A stretch of 64,000 bases of DNA from Pseudomonas putida. Its GTDB lineage: Bacteria > Pseudomonadota > Gammaproteobacteria > Pseudomonadales > Pseudomonadaceae. The stretch lies in assembly GCF_028682455.1 (NCBI RefSeq), contig NZ_JANHLD010000004.1, positions 496,001 through 560,000 on the forward strand, written 5' to 3'. Shown one piece after another: positions 9,639-18,318 of the stretch. A model generated the notes under the pieces. The model worked only from the letters and a program-made list of their open reading frames with translations, made no database searches and was not told the DNA's origin. Numbering within the stretch: position 1 is the stretch's first letter; each line of letters starts with the position of its first letter. The translations under genes were made by a program, and so were the position numbers.

Positions 9639-11204
9639 TCAAATCTTATTGAACAGACTCAACTGCGAAAGGCGCGCAAAGGCCAGCTGGGAGGCCTCAA
9701 GCATGGCTTGCTGCAAGGTCAGGGTAATGGCCGCAGTCGACATATCGGTGTTGCCGATGGCTGCCTGGGTGCTCTTGTTAGCCAGGTCCAGGCTGATGTT
9801 TTCCTGACGCTGGATGTCCAGCGAGTTGCCCCGCGCACCGATCGAGCCCCGCGTGATGTCGATTTTCTCGCGGGCGCTGGCAATGTTCGAGATCGCCGAG
9901 TCCACCGCCTGTTTGAGCTTGATCGATGCCTTGCCGTCGGTGACGGGAGTTTCCAGCGCGACTCGCAATTGCGCCAGGGTATCGAGCACATTCTGGGTCT
10001 TGTGGGTATTGGCATTGACAGCGAACTGGTCACCGGCTGACGGCGGACCATCAAACTGGTAGGTAACACCAGCCACGGTCACGGCATTGCCGGCCCCGAT
10101 GGTGCCGGTTGCTACCGGCTTGCTGTCGGCCTTGTACGGCTGGGCGAACAGGGCATATTCAGTGTCGCTGGTGAACTTGATCACCGCACCGTCACTCGGG
10201 AAGGTACTGCGGTAGTCATCGTTATTGGTAATGCTGGTACCGGTCACCTGGGCCGTGGAGGTGTTGCCGGCCCCGCGCGATGCGGTCAGGGTGTCGGGCT
10301 TGCCCTGCAGGGTGAACTCATGACCGGCCACCACAGCGTCCGGGTCATCGCCTTCCTTCAAGGCGATATTGATCTCGAACTCGACCCCGCGCAGGGTAAT
10401 CATGTTGCCGCCTTCGGCGTTGCGGTCGAAGGCGCCATTGGTAGGCGTCTCGCTGGTCACGTCCTTACCGCTGGCATCGGTGATGCTGTACTGGGTCGCA
10501 CTGGTGAACTTGATAGTGTACGGCTGCCCTGCGCCAAAGCTGTTGTTGTAGGCATTGACCGAGGTCATCAGGCCCTGGGACAGGCCTACCCGGCCATCAT
10601 CCGGCGACGGCGCCTTCAAGCTGGTTTCGGTACGGCTGTTATTGATGGCCATATCGAAAATGCTGTAGCCGCTGTCGTTGGTGGCCAGGTTCAGGGTGTC
10701 GGACACCTGCAGGCTAAGCTGGGTCTGGTCGCCATGGTAGCTGTAGGTGCCGTCGCTGTTGCGCACGTAGGGCGGCGACGAAGTTTGCGAGCCGCCGAAC
10801 ATGTAGTTGCCGTTGGCATCACGGGAGTTGAGCAGACCGAAGATATTGGCTTCGATCTCCTTGATCTCGCTGCCGATCGAAGTGCGGTCTGCATCGCTCA
10901 AGCTGCCGTCACCGGCCTTCAGGGCCAGTTCGGTGGCACGCTGAAGCGCATCGTTGATGGTCGAGAGGACGCTCTCTTCCTGCAACAAGGCGTTGTTCAC
11001 CGTAGTCATGTTGGCATCGTACTGCCCCAGCAAGGCGCTTTGCTGCTGCAGCAACAACAACCGGGCAGCCCCCACCGGATCATCCGCCGCCGTCTGGATG
11101 CGGATACCCGACGACACCTGCTCCTGGGTCTTTGCCGCGTCGGAGAACGTCTTCGAGTAGCTGGTGGCGCTGGTCTCATAGAACTGAGCAGTGGAAATAC
11201 GCAC
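9639..11204 (-). CDS. flgL: Flagellar hook-filament junction protein FlgL (HAP3)
   Basis: A 521-residue flagellin-like protein. The N terminus (MRISTAQFYETSATSYSKTFSDAAKTQEQVSSGIRIQTAADDPVGAARLLLLQQQ) and C terminus (IGNTDMSTAAITLTLQQAMLEASQLAFARLSQLSLFNKI) form the D0/D1 coiled coils. The long middle is variable and Gly/Thr-rich. It joins FlgK to the filament. It is the last gene of flgFGHIJKL. The start is GTG at 11204; TAAGGAG overlaps the flgK stop nine bases upstream, which suggests coupling. Confidence 0.96.
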   Translation of the reverse strand: MRISTAQFYETSATSYSKTFSDAAKTQEQVSSGIRIQTAADDPVGAARLLLLQQQSALLGQYDANMTTVNNALLQEESVLSTINDALQRATELALKAGDGSLSDADRTSIGSEIKEIEANIFGLLNSRDANGNYMFGGSQTSSPPYVRNSDGTYSYHGDQTQLSLQVSDTLNLATNDSGYSIFDMAINNSRTETSLKAPSPDDGRVGLSQGLMTSVNAYNNSFGAGQPYTIKFTSATQYSITDASGKDVTSETPTNGAFDRNAEGGNMITLRGVEFEINIALKEGDDPDAVVAGHEFTLQGKPDTLTASRGAGNTSTAQVTGTSITNNDDYRSTFPSDGAVIKFTSDTEYALFAQPYKADSKPVATGTIGAGNAVTVAGVTYQFDGPPSAGDQFAVNANTHKTQNVLDTLAQLRVALETPVTDGKASIKLKQAVDSAISNIASAREKIDITRGSIGARGNSLDIQRQENISLDLANKSTQAAIGNTDMSTAAITLTLQQAMLEASQLAFARLSQLSLFNKI

Positions 11205-11217
11205 GATCGGCTACTCC

Positions 11218-13260
11218 TTACAGGGCGTTGATCAAGGTGCTGAAGGTTTCTTGCGCGGTCTTGATGATCTGCGACGACGCGGTGTAGTAGTGCTGGAACT
11301 TGACCAGGCTGGCCGCCTCGTCATCCAGGTTGACCCCGGATACCGAGGCACGGCTGGCCTTGGCCGAATCGAGCACGGCGCCAGTGGCGGTGGTGTCGAT
11401 CTTGGCCTGGGCGGCCTTGGCACCGACGCGCTCGACCAGCGAGGCATAGGCGGAGGTAAAGCTGATGCCACCGCCGGAGCCGGTACCGACCGTGGACTGG
11501 GTCTGCAGACCCAGCAGCGCCTTGGCGTTGCGGTTGTCGGACTTGCCGTCGGCATTGAAGCCCAGGGTGAAGCTGTCGTTGGCCGACGGGCTGCCGCCGA
11601 TGGTTGTCTCTACCTTGAAGGTACGCGGATTGCCGCTGGCATCGAGCATCGGCGCGCCGGACGCGTCACGCATCGGTACGTTGATGGCCAGGTCGTTGTC
11701 CTGGCCCGGCACGATATTGCCGGCTCCAATCTCACCGCCCTTCGAGTCGAAGATCTTGTAACTTTGCGTGCCGCCACTGGCCTCGCCCAGCACCACCCGT
11801 ACCGGCATGGAGTGCTTGATCGCTTCCTGCAGCTGCGCCTGCTCGGCACCGCCGTAGATATCCAGGCGCTCACCCAGGCTCGGCTGGGTGATGGTGCCGG
11901 TACCGCCGTTGCCACTGCCGGCCGTGGCGCTGATCGGGCCGGCGAAGGCCAGTTTGTTGGCGTCGGTGAGCACCGTGTTGATGCTGCCAGCGGCGGCGCG
12001 GGTCGGGATCACCTTGAAGCTGTCGCCTGCGGCCAGGCCACCACCGTTGAGCTTGAGGCTGAAGCCGTCGATCACTGGCGCAGGGTCGGCGTCCAGGTCG
12101 AAGTTGCCCATCTCGGTGCCGTCGGAGCGGCGCACGCTGTACTGCTTGTCGCTGGTGAACTTGACCTCGTAGTCATAGGTGGTCAAGGCACCGCTGTTTT
12201 CGATGGTCACGTCCAGGTTGCCGGAGCCTGCGCTGTTGCCGGAGGCGGCCAGGCTGCGCTGGCTGATCGCAGTGATACTGTTGATGCTGGAGAACAGCCC
12301 GGCACCGAACTGGCCATTGGCATCCAGGCCCTGGCCCAACTGGCTGTTGATGCTGTCGGCGACCACCAGGGCCACGCGCCCCAGCTCGTTGATCGAAGGC
12401 GCGAGCACGTCGTTGCGATAGCGCAGCAAACCACCGATCTGCCCGCCGGTAACCACCGAGGTAACGTCGGAGCTGAAGGTCTGGTAGTTGATCTGCAGGC
12501 TGTACTGGCTCTTGTCGGTGCTGCCGGGCGCAACCGACAGGGTGTTGGCGCTGTTGCCGGTCACCAGCGACTGGCCGGTACCCAGGTAGACGTCCAGGTT
12601 GCCGTCACGCTCCTGCACGGTCACGCCCACCAGCTCGTTGAGCGAACGCACCGCTTCGTTACGCGCATCGATCAGGTTGTTGGGGGTGTTGCCCGATGCC
12701 GACAACTGCGCGATCTGCTTGTTGTATTCGGCGATGTTGGCGCTCAGCTTGTTGACCTGGCCACTCAAGGTCTCGAGCTGGGAGTTGATGCTGTCGTTCT
12801 GTTGGCTCATCTGCGACGAGATGGCATTGAAGCGGTTGCTCAGGGTTTGCGCCTGGGTCAGCAGCAACTGGCGCGAGGCGACATCGCCCGGGGTTGCCGA
12901 GGCGGTCTGCAAGGCAGAGAAGAATGCCGTGAGCACCGAGCTGATGCCGGTATTGCTGTCGGCCAGCAGTTTGTCGACGCTGGTGATCTGATCCTGGAAC
13001 GCGGCGGCGTCGGTGTTCAACGAGGTGGCGGTCTGCAGCTGGTTGTCCAGGTAACCGTTATAGATGCGTCGAACATCCGAGAGCGTGGTGCCGGTACCGA
13101 TGAAACCGACGCCGATGTTCTGCATGCCGCCGGTGGTCTGCACCGCCTGCTGGCGCGAATAGCCCGAGGTCCCGGCGTTGGCGATGTTATTGGAGGTGAC
13201 CGATAACGCTGCCTGGCTGGCGTTCAGGCCGCTCAGCCCGATCGAGATCAGATTCGACAT
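11218..13260 (-). CDS. flgK: Flagellar hook-associated protein FlgK (HAP1)
   Basis: A 680-residue protein at the upper end of the FlgK size range. The N terminus MSNLISIGLSGLNASQAALSVTSNNIANAGTSGYSRQQAVQ is the classic rod/hook/HAP motif. The C terminus (VSGVNLDDEAASLVKFQHYYTASSQIIKTAQETFSTLINAL) is the matching D0 helix. The large insert (about 330-600) explains the length. FlgK forms the first junction layer on the hook. Its stop is 13 bases before flgL; AAGGA precedes its ATG. Confidence 0.97.
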   Translation of the reverse strand: MSNLISIGLSGLNASQAALSVTSNNIANAGTSGYSRQQAVQTTGGMQNIGVGFIGTGTTLSDVRRIYNGYLDNQLQTATSLNTDAAAFQDQITSVDKLLADSNTGISSVLTAFFSALQTASATPGDVASRQLLLTQAQTLSNRFNAISSQMSQQNDSINSQLETLSGQVNKLSANIAEYNKQIAQLSASGNTPNNLIDARNEAVRSLNELVGVTVQERDGNLDVYLGTGQSLVTGNSANTLSVAPGSTDKSQYSLQINYQTFSSDVTSVVTGGQIGGLLRYRNDVLAPSINELGRVALVVADSINSQLGQGLDANGQFGAGLFSSINSITAISQRSLAASGNSAGSGNLDVTIENSGALTTYDYEVKFTSDKQYSVRRSDGTEMGNFDLDADPAPVIDGFSLKLNGGGLAAGDSFKVIPTRAAAGSINTVLTDANKLAFAGPISATAGSGNGGTGTITQPSLGERLDIYGGAEQAQLQEAIKHSMPVRVVLGEASGGTQSYKIFDSKGGEIGAGNIVPGQDNDLAINVPMRDASGAPMLDASGNPRTFKVETTIGGSPSANDSFTLGFNADGKSDNRNAKALLGLQTQSTVGTGSGGGISFTSAYASLVERVGAKAAQAKIDTTATGAVLDSAKASRASVSGVNLDDEAASLVKFQHYYTASSQIIKTAQETFSTLINAL

Positions 13261-13270
13261 ACTTCAATCC

Positions 13271-14452
13271 TTATAGATTCGTGGTACCGCCAGCCATGGC
13301 GTATTGCTGGGTTGGCTGCAACTGCCGGGCAATGCTGATGATCTTGCGCGCGTAGTCAGGGTCAGTGGCGTAGCCGGCCTTTTGCAGCTCTTTGGCAAAC
13401 TGCTCCGGGTTATCGGCCGCACTGACCGCATCTTTATAGCGACTGTTGCTCTGCAACAGGCTTACCAGGTCATGGAAGCTGTCCTGGTAGGAATCGTAGG
13501 AGCGGAACTCCGCCGTCTCCTTGACGAACTGGCCATCGCGAAACTCGCTGGTGATCGCCCGCGCCTGCCCGCCCTGCCAGTTACCCGTGGCCTTGATGCC
13601 GAACAGGTTGTGACTGCTGGTGCCATCGGCCTGACGCATGACCGACTTGCCCCAGCCGGTTTCCAGGGCCGCCTGGGCCACCAGATAGCGCGGGTCGATG
13701 CCAATGCGCCTGGCGGCCTGCTCGGCCATCGGCAGCATGGTGGCGACAAATTCATCCGAAGAACTGAACGCACGCTTGGCCGGCGCCAGTGGCGGCTGGG
13801 CCACGGCGCGGCCGTAGATACGCATCTCGCCCGGCGCGGCGAACGCTTTGGCCGGCTCCCAGTCGCCCTTGGCCACGGCATCGCCGAGCGGGGTCGTACG
13901 ACCGGGAATCGGCGCGGTGTTGGTGGCGGCAGACGGCACCAGCCCTGCCAGCAAACGGTCGGTGAGCTTGCCCGGCAAGGCCAGGCGGCGCGAGTTGAGT
14001 GCGGCCACGTCGTTGCGCGTCGCGGCGTCGCCCGGGCGCTCGGCCACGCCCACGGCGGTGGCACCCAGGGCACGCGGCTGCACGTCGAAGCGCGGGAACG
14101 GGCTGCTGCTCACCGACGCCGCCTTCTGCTTGGCGAGCTGGCGCATCAGCACATCCTGCAAACCGATACCGCCGCCCTCGCGGGACATGCTCACCGCCAG
14201 CTGCTGGTCGTACATCTGCTGGTACTGCTTGGTGGTTTCGGTGTTGAGCGGGTTGTCCTTGGCCAGCACGTCGCTGGCCGAACGCATCGACTTGAGCATC
14301 TCGTTGAGAAACAGCGACTCGAATTCCTGGGCCACCTTGCGCAGGTTGGCTTCGCTGTCGCGGTCGCCGACCTTCAGCGAGTTGAGGCGATTGAGGTCGG
14401 TGTAGGCACCGCTGTCAGCCATAGTGGCTGTGGATACTTTCGGCATGTCCAT
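13271..14452 (-). CDS. flgJ: Flagellar rod-assembly protein and peptidoglycan hydrolase FlgJ
   Basis: 393 residues in two domains. The N-terminal rod-binding domain (about 20-115) contains KVAQEFESLFLNEMLKSMRSASDVLAKDNPLNTETTKQYQQMYDQQL. After an Ala/Pro-rich linker comes a glucosaminidase domain (about 235-385) with LVAQAALETGWGKSVM, including the catalytic Glu, and LFGIKATGNWQGG. It opens the murein for rod passage. The first ATG (14452) and a second two codons in are both possible starts. It lies ten bases from flgI and ten from flgK in one operon. Confidence 0.95.
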   Translation of the reverse strand: MDMPKVSTATMADSGAYTDLNRLNSLKVGDRDSEANLRKVAQEFESLFLNEMLKSMRSASDVLAKDNPLNTETTKQYQQMYDQQLAVSMSREGGGIGLQDVLMRQLAKQKAASVSSSPFPRFDVQPRALGATAVGVAERPGDAATRNDVAALNSRRLALPGKLTDRLLAGLVPSAATNTAPIPGRTTPLGDAVAKGDWEPAKAFAAPGEMRIYGRAVAQPPLAPAKRAFSSSDEFVATMLPMAEQAARRIGIDPRYLVAQAALETGWGKSVMRQADGTSSHNLFGIKATGNWQGGQARAITSEFRDGQFVKETAEFRSYDSYQDSFHDLVSLLQSNSRYKDAVSAADNPEQFAKELQKAGYATDPDYARKIISIARQLQPTQQYAMAGGTTNL

Positions 14453-14462
14453 GGCCCGGCCC

Positions 14463-15578
14463 TCAAATCACGATCAGGTCGGCCTGCAGGGCGCCGGCCT
14501 GTTTGAGGGCTTCGAGGATCGCCATCAGGTCACTGGGGGCAGCGCCCACCTGGTTCACGGCGCGGACGATTTCATCCAGCGTGGTGCCCGGACCGAACTT
14601 GAACATTGGCTTGGCTTCCTGCTCGGCGTTGACCCGCGAGCGCGGCACCACGGCCGTCTGGCCATTGGAGAACGGCCCCGGCTGGCTGACGATCGGGTCT
14701 TCGGTGATGGTCACGGTCAAGCTGCCGTGGGTGACCGCAGCAGGCGACACCTTGACGTTCTGGCCGATGACGATGGTGCCGGTACGCGAGTTGATGATGA
14801 CCTTGGCCACCGCCTGGCCCGGGTCGATTTCAAGGTTCTCGAGAATCGACAGGTAATCGACGCGCTGGCTTGGATCGAGCGGCGCGCTGACGCGCACCGA
14901 ACCGCCGTCCAGTGCCTGGGCGACACCCGGGCCGAGCAATTCGTTGACCTTGTCGACGATGCGCTTGGCGGTGGTGAAGTCGGGGCGATTGAGGTTGAGG
15001 GTCAGGCTGTTGCCCTGGTTGAAGCCACTGGGCACGGCCCGCTCAACGGTGGCGCCACCGGGAATACGGCCGGCCGAAGGTACGTTGACGGTGATCTTGG
15101 AGCCGTCGCGGCCTTCGGCATCGAAGCCGCCGACCACCAGGTTGCCCTGGGCGACGGCATAGACGTTGCCGTCGATACCTTTGAGCGGAGTCATCAGCAG
15201 GCTGCCGCCGCGCAGGCTCTTGGAGTTGCCGATGGAGGACACGGTCACGTCCACCACCTGACCAGGCTTGGCGAACGCCGGCAGGTCGGCATGAATCGAC
15301 ACCGCCGCGACGTTTTTCAGCTGCACGTTGCCCGAGCCTGGCGGCACCTTGATGCCGAACTGCGAGAGCATGTTGTTGAAGGTCTGCAGGGTGAACGGCG
15401 TCTGGGTAGTCTGGTCACCCGTGCCGTTGAGCCCGACCACCAGGCCGTAGCCGATCAGCTGGTTGGTACGCACACCGGAAATGCTGGCGATGTCCTTCAG
15501 GCGTTCGGCCTGTACGGCAAACGCGGCAGACATCAGGAACACGGCGGCGATCAGCTGCTTGAAGTTGAACATGGTCAT
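14463..15578 (-). CDS. flgI: Flagellar P-ring protein FlgI
   Basis: 371 residues. A signal peptide (FKQLIAAVFLMSAAFAVQA) precedes mature ERLKDIASISGVRTNQLIGYGLVVGLNGTGDQTTQTPFTLQTFNNML, the family hallmark. The C terminus (LKQAGALQADLIVI) is also typical. FlgI forms the periplasmic P ring around the rod. The start is ATG at 15578, with another ATG two codons in. The gap to flgH is only six bases. Confidence 0.97.
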   Translation of the reverse strand: MTMFNFKQLIAAVFLMSAAFAVQAERLKDIASISGVRTNQLIGYGLVVGLNGTGDQTTQTPFTLQTFNNMLSQFGIKVPPGSGNVQLKNVAAVSIHADLPAFAKPGQVVDVTVSSIGNSKSLRGGSLLMTPLKGIDGNVYAVAQGNLVVGGFDAEGRDGSKITVNVPSAGRIPGGATVERAVPSGFNQGNSLTLNLNRPDFTTAKRIVDKVNELLGPGVAQALDGGSVRVSAPLDPSQRVDYLSILENLEIDPGQAVAKVIINSRTGTIVIGQNVKVSPAAVTHGSLTVTITEDPIVSQPGPFSNGQTAVVPRSRVNAEQEAKPMFKFGPGTTLDEIVRAVNQVGAAPSDLMAILEALKQAGALQADLIVI

Positions 15579-15584
15579 CGGAAC

Positions 15585-16280
15585 CTAGAAAGGCCAGAGC
15601 GGGCTGATGAAGAATCGGTCGAGCCAACCTGGCTGACTGGCGTCGGCAAACGAGCCGGTTCCCGAATAAGTGATGCGCGCATCGGCCACCCGGGTCGATG
15701 GCACGGTGTTGTCGGTGGCGATGTCGTCGGCGCGGATCATGCCGGCGATGCGTACCAGTTCGTCACCGGTGTTGAGCGTCAGCCACTTCTCGCCGCGCAC
15801 GGCGATGATGCCGTTGGGCAGCACATCGGCCACGGTCACGGTGATCGAGCCGGTCAGGCTGTTGCCCTGCCCCGCCTTGCTGTCGCCCTTGGTCGCACGG
15901 TCGCCGCTGTAGCCGGCGCTCAGGCTCAGGTCACCACTGCCGAACGGGTTGTTGGTGGTGGCGCTCGAGCCGAACAGCGAGGTCAAGCCGATGTCGGCCT
16001 TGCTGTTCTTGGCGATCTGCGAGTTGGCGTTCTTGCTTGCCTGGGTCCGCTCGTTGAGGGTGATGGTGATGATGTCACCGACCCGGAACGCCTTGCGGTC
16101 GCTGTACAGGTTCTGCTCGAAACCGGCCTGGTAGATCGAGCCGTTGTTCGCCGCTGCCGGCAGGGGTGTACGCGGCAGTACCGGTGCGTAGTACGGATCG
16201 TTGGGCTTTGGCGGCGGCGCAACGCAGCCGGCCAGCACGGTGATCCCGCTCAGGGCAAGTACGGAAAACAAACGACTCAT
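15585..16280 (-). CDS. flgH: Flagellar L-ring lipoprotein FlgH
   Basis: 231 residues from the start chosen here. The signal MSRLFSVLALSGITVLAGC carries a lipobox (VLAGC), so the mature protein begins with a lipidated Cys. The mature part has GSIYQAGFEQNLYSDRKAFRVGDIITITLNERTQASKNANSQIAKN, typical of L-ring proteins. The frame is open further upstream, but GTGAGG before 16280 and the position of the lipobox fix this start. FlgH forms the outer-membrane ring of the basal body. Confidence 0.96.
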   Translation of the reverse strand: MSRLFSVLALSGITVLAGCVAPPPKPNDPYYAPVLPRTPLPAAANNGSIYQAGFEQNLYSDRKAFRVGDIITITLNERTQASKNANSQIAKNSKADIGLTSLFGSSATTNNPFGSGDLSLSAGYSGDRATKGDSKAGQGNSLTGSITVTVADVLPNGIIAVRGEKWLTLNTGDELVRIAGMIRADDIATDNTVPSTRVADARITYSGTGSFADASQPGWLDRFFISPLWPF

Positions 16281-16334
16281 GACTCTGACCTCACGGTGTA
16301 ACAAGCGCTGTTCAAGCGACCTCGAAGACTTCAC

Positions 16335-17120
16335 TTACAGGTTCTGGGTAACGAACGAGAGCATCTGGTCGGCGGTGGAAATGACCTTGGAGTTCATCTC
16401 GTAGGCACGCTGGGTGGTGATCATGTTGACCAGCTCTTCCACGGTGCTGACGTTGGAGTTTTCCAGGGTCTGCTGCTGCACCACGCCAATGCCGTTCAGG
16501 CCCGGGGTACCGACTTGCGGCGCGCCGCTGGCGGCGGTTTCCAGGAACAGGTTGCCACCCACCGCTTGCAGGCCGGCCGGGTTGATGAAGTCGGCGGTCT
16601 GGATGTTGCCGATCACCTGGGCGGCCGGGTTGCCGGCGGTGGTGATCGAGACGGTGCCGTCACGGCCCACGGTGAAGGTCTGCGCCTCTGGCGGCACGAC
16701 AATGGCCGGCTCCAGGGCAAAGCCGCTGGCGGTGACGATCTGGCCGTCGGAGTTCAGGTGGAAGGTACCGTCACGGGTGTAGGAGACGGTGCCATCGGGC
16801 TGCAGGATCTGGAAGAAACCGCGGCCATCGATTGCCATGTCCAGTGGGTTTTCGGTGGTCTGCAGGCTGCCGGCGGTGAAGCTCTTCTGGGTGCCGACGA
16901 TGCGCACACCGGTACCCAGTTGCAGGCCCGAAGGCAGCTCGCTGTCCTGGGTCGACTGGGCGCCCGGCTGGCGACGGGTCTGGTAGAGCAGGTCCTGGAA
17001 TTCGGCGCGATCACGCTTGAAGCCGGTGGTCGAGACGTTGGCCAGGTTGTTGGAAATGGTGGTCAGGTTCATGTCCTGGGCGGACAGACCGGTTTTACTC
17101 ACCCAAAGTGCCGGAAGCAT
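16335..17120 (-). CDS. flgG: Flagellar distal rod protein FlgG
   Basis: 261 residues, the standard length. The N terminus MLPALWVSKTGLSAQDMNLTTISNNLANVSTTGFKRDRAEFQDLLYQ has the rod-protein ANVSTTGFK signature. The flgG-specific stretch (QTRRQPGAQSTQDSELPSGLQLGTGVR) follows. The C terminus NVSTVEELVNMITTQRAYEMNSKVISTADQMLSFVTQNL is canonical. It forms the distal rod and is co-transcribed with flgF and flgH. Confidence 0.97.
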   Translation of the reverse strand: MLPALWVSKTGLSAQDMNLTTISNNLANVSTTGFKRDRAEFQDLLYQTRRQPGAQSTQDSELPSGLQLGTGVRIVGTQKSFTAGSLQTTENPLDMAIDGRGFFQILQPDGTVSYTRDGTFHLNSDGQIVTASGFALEPAIVVPPEAQTFTVGRDGTVSITTAGNPAAQVIGNIQTADFINPAGLQAVGGNLFLETAASGAPQVGTPGLNGIGVVQQQTLENSNVSTVEELVNMITTQRAYEMNSKVISTADQMLSFVTQNL

Positions 17121-17165
17121 GCTGTTCTCCTCGCGCGCCTGTTTTACGGCGCTACGTCTGTGTAA

Positions 17166-17906
17166 TTAGCCGATTTGCAAAACACGAGCCATGGCTTCGT
17201 CGCCTTCCTTGGCCGTGGTCATCATCTTGACGTGCAGTTCGAATTGACGAGACAGCGCCAGCACCGAGGTCATTTCCTCGACCGCGTTGACGTTGCTGTT
17301 CTCAAGGAAACCCGACACCAGCTTGACGTTGGCATCGGCCGCCGCCGGCTGGCCAGTGGTGGTGTGGATCAAACCGTCCGGGCCTTTGGTCATGGTCTTG
17401 AGGTCGGGATTGACCATCTTGATCCGGTCGACTTCGGCCATCACCCGCGGGCCTTCGCCCATGGCGCGGATGCTGATGGTGCCGTCTTCGCCCACCTCGA
17501 TTTTTTGCTCCGGCGGCACGGCGATCGGCCCGCCATTGCCCATCACCGGCATGCCGTTGCCGGCACGCAATACGCCCAGGGCGTCGATGTTCATGCTGGC
17601 GGTGCGCACATAGGCTTCGCTGCCATCGGGTGCCTGCACGGCAATCCAGCCGTCGCCACCGACGGCAACGTCCAGGTCGCGGCCGGTTTCCAGCAACGAG
17701 CCAGGAGTGAAGTCGGTCGCCGGGCGCTCGGTCATGGCATAGGCGCGCGCCGGAAAGCTGTCGCCGAACACCGGCATCGAGCGCGCCTGCTCCAGGTCAC
17801 GCTGAAAACCGTTGGTAGAAATGTTCGCCAGGTTGTTGGCATGGGCCTTCTGCGCCAGCGCGTTCTGGCTGGCGCCGGTCATGGCCACATAAAGCATCTT
17901 GTCCAC
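17166..17906 (-). CDS. flgF: Flagellar proximal rod protein FlgF
   Basis: 246 residues from a GTG start at 17906, chosen because AGGAG lies five bases upstream and the N terminus then reads MDKMLYVAMTGASQNALAQKAHANNLANISTNGFQRDLEQ, as in homologues. Longer readings give a non-conserved leader. The C terminus NSNVNAVEEMTSVLALSRQFELHVKMMTTAKEGDEAMARVLQIG is typical. It is the first gene of flgFGHIJKL, with a sigma-54-like promoter at 17960-17974. Confidence 0.95.
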   Translation of the reverse strand: MDKMLYVAMTGASQNALAQKAHANNLANISTNGFQRDLEQARSMPVFGDSFPARAYAMTERPATDFTPGSLLETGRDLDVAVGGDGWIAVQAPDGSEAYVRTASMNIDALGVLRAGNGMPVMGNGGPIAVPPEQKIEVGEDGTISIRAMGEGPRVMAEVDRIKMVNPDLKTMTKGPDGLIHTTTGQPAAADANVKLVSGFLENSNVNAVEEMTSVLALSRQFELHVKMMTTAKEGDEAMARVLQIG

Positions 17907-17959
17907 AGGATCTCCTCTGCGCGAAACCTTGCCGCGCTGCCACCTTGGCAAGCCTTGAA

Positions 17960-17974
17960 GCAATTATCGAACCA
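17960..17974 (-). promoter_or_regulatory. Sigma-54 promoter of flgFGHIJKL
   Basis: The minus strand reads TGGTTCG-N4-TTGCT and differs from TGGYRYR-N4-TTGCW at one base. It starts right after a terminator. The predicted leader is about 42 bases, like those before fleS and flgB. Confidence 0.7.
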
Positions 17975-17981
17975 GAATGAC

Positions 17982-18005
17982 AAAAGCCCCGTATTCCGGG
18001 GCTTC
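17982..18005 (-). terminator. Terminator between the small secreted gene and flgF
   Basis: On the minus strand GAAGCCCCG and CGGGGCTTTT form a compact hairpin (loop GAATA or near) followed by a short T run. It separates flgBCDE and the small gene from the flgF operon. Confidence 0.82.
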
Positions 18006-18072
18006 TGGCGTGAAGCATGGCGTTACGCCGTCAGTTTGTCGGCGATCTGTTGCCGCCTGCGGCAAGGGCGCC

Positions 18073-18255
18073 TCACCCGACGCGGCAACCGGCATTGTCG
18101 TAGGGGCCGGAATGCCGGAGCCAGCCTTGGCCGGGATCGACTTGCGAGCACATGAAGCGACCGGTGACTTTGCTTTGCCACTGGTACCAGGGGGCGGGGG
18201 CTGCTTGCGCGGTGGCGGCGAGTATCAGGATTGCAATCAGGGGCCATCGTTTCAT
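18073..18255 (-). CDS. Small secreted protein of unknown function between flgE and flgF
   Basis: 60 residues. The signal peptide MKRWPLIAILILAATAQA precedes a mature part of about 42 residues: APAPWYQWQSKVTGRFMCSQ, then VDPGQGWLRHSGPYDNAGCRVG. Two cysteines in the mature part could form a disulfide in the periplasm. GGAAGGA lies about six bases before the ATG. A REP pair separates it from flgE, and a terminator from flgF. I recognise no family. Similar small genes occur at this spot in P. putida relatives, so it is probably real. A flagellar role is not shown. Confidence 0.7.
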   Translation of the reverse strand: MKRWPLIAILILAATAQAAPAPWYQWQSKVTGRFMCSQVDPGQGWLRHSGPYDNAGCRVG

Positions 18256-18267
18256 TTGAAATCCTTC

Positions 18268-18312
18268 CCGGGGCAAGCCCGCTCCTACCCGACAGGAGCG
18301 GGCTTGCCCCGT
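18268..18312. repeat. REP pair (inverted) between flgE and the small secreted gene
   Basis: GGGGCAAGCCCGCTCCTA and TAGGAGCGGGCTTGCCCC-like halves are arranged as a hairpin. It lies six bases from the flgE stop and just upstream of the small gene's ribosome binding site. Confidence 0.9.
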
Positions 18313-18318
18313 GATGCC

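Noticed and set aside
11191..13206. Long open frame opposite flgK
   Set aside because: Antisense to a certain gene; composition typical of a shadow frame.
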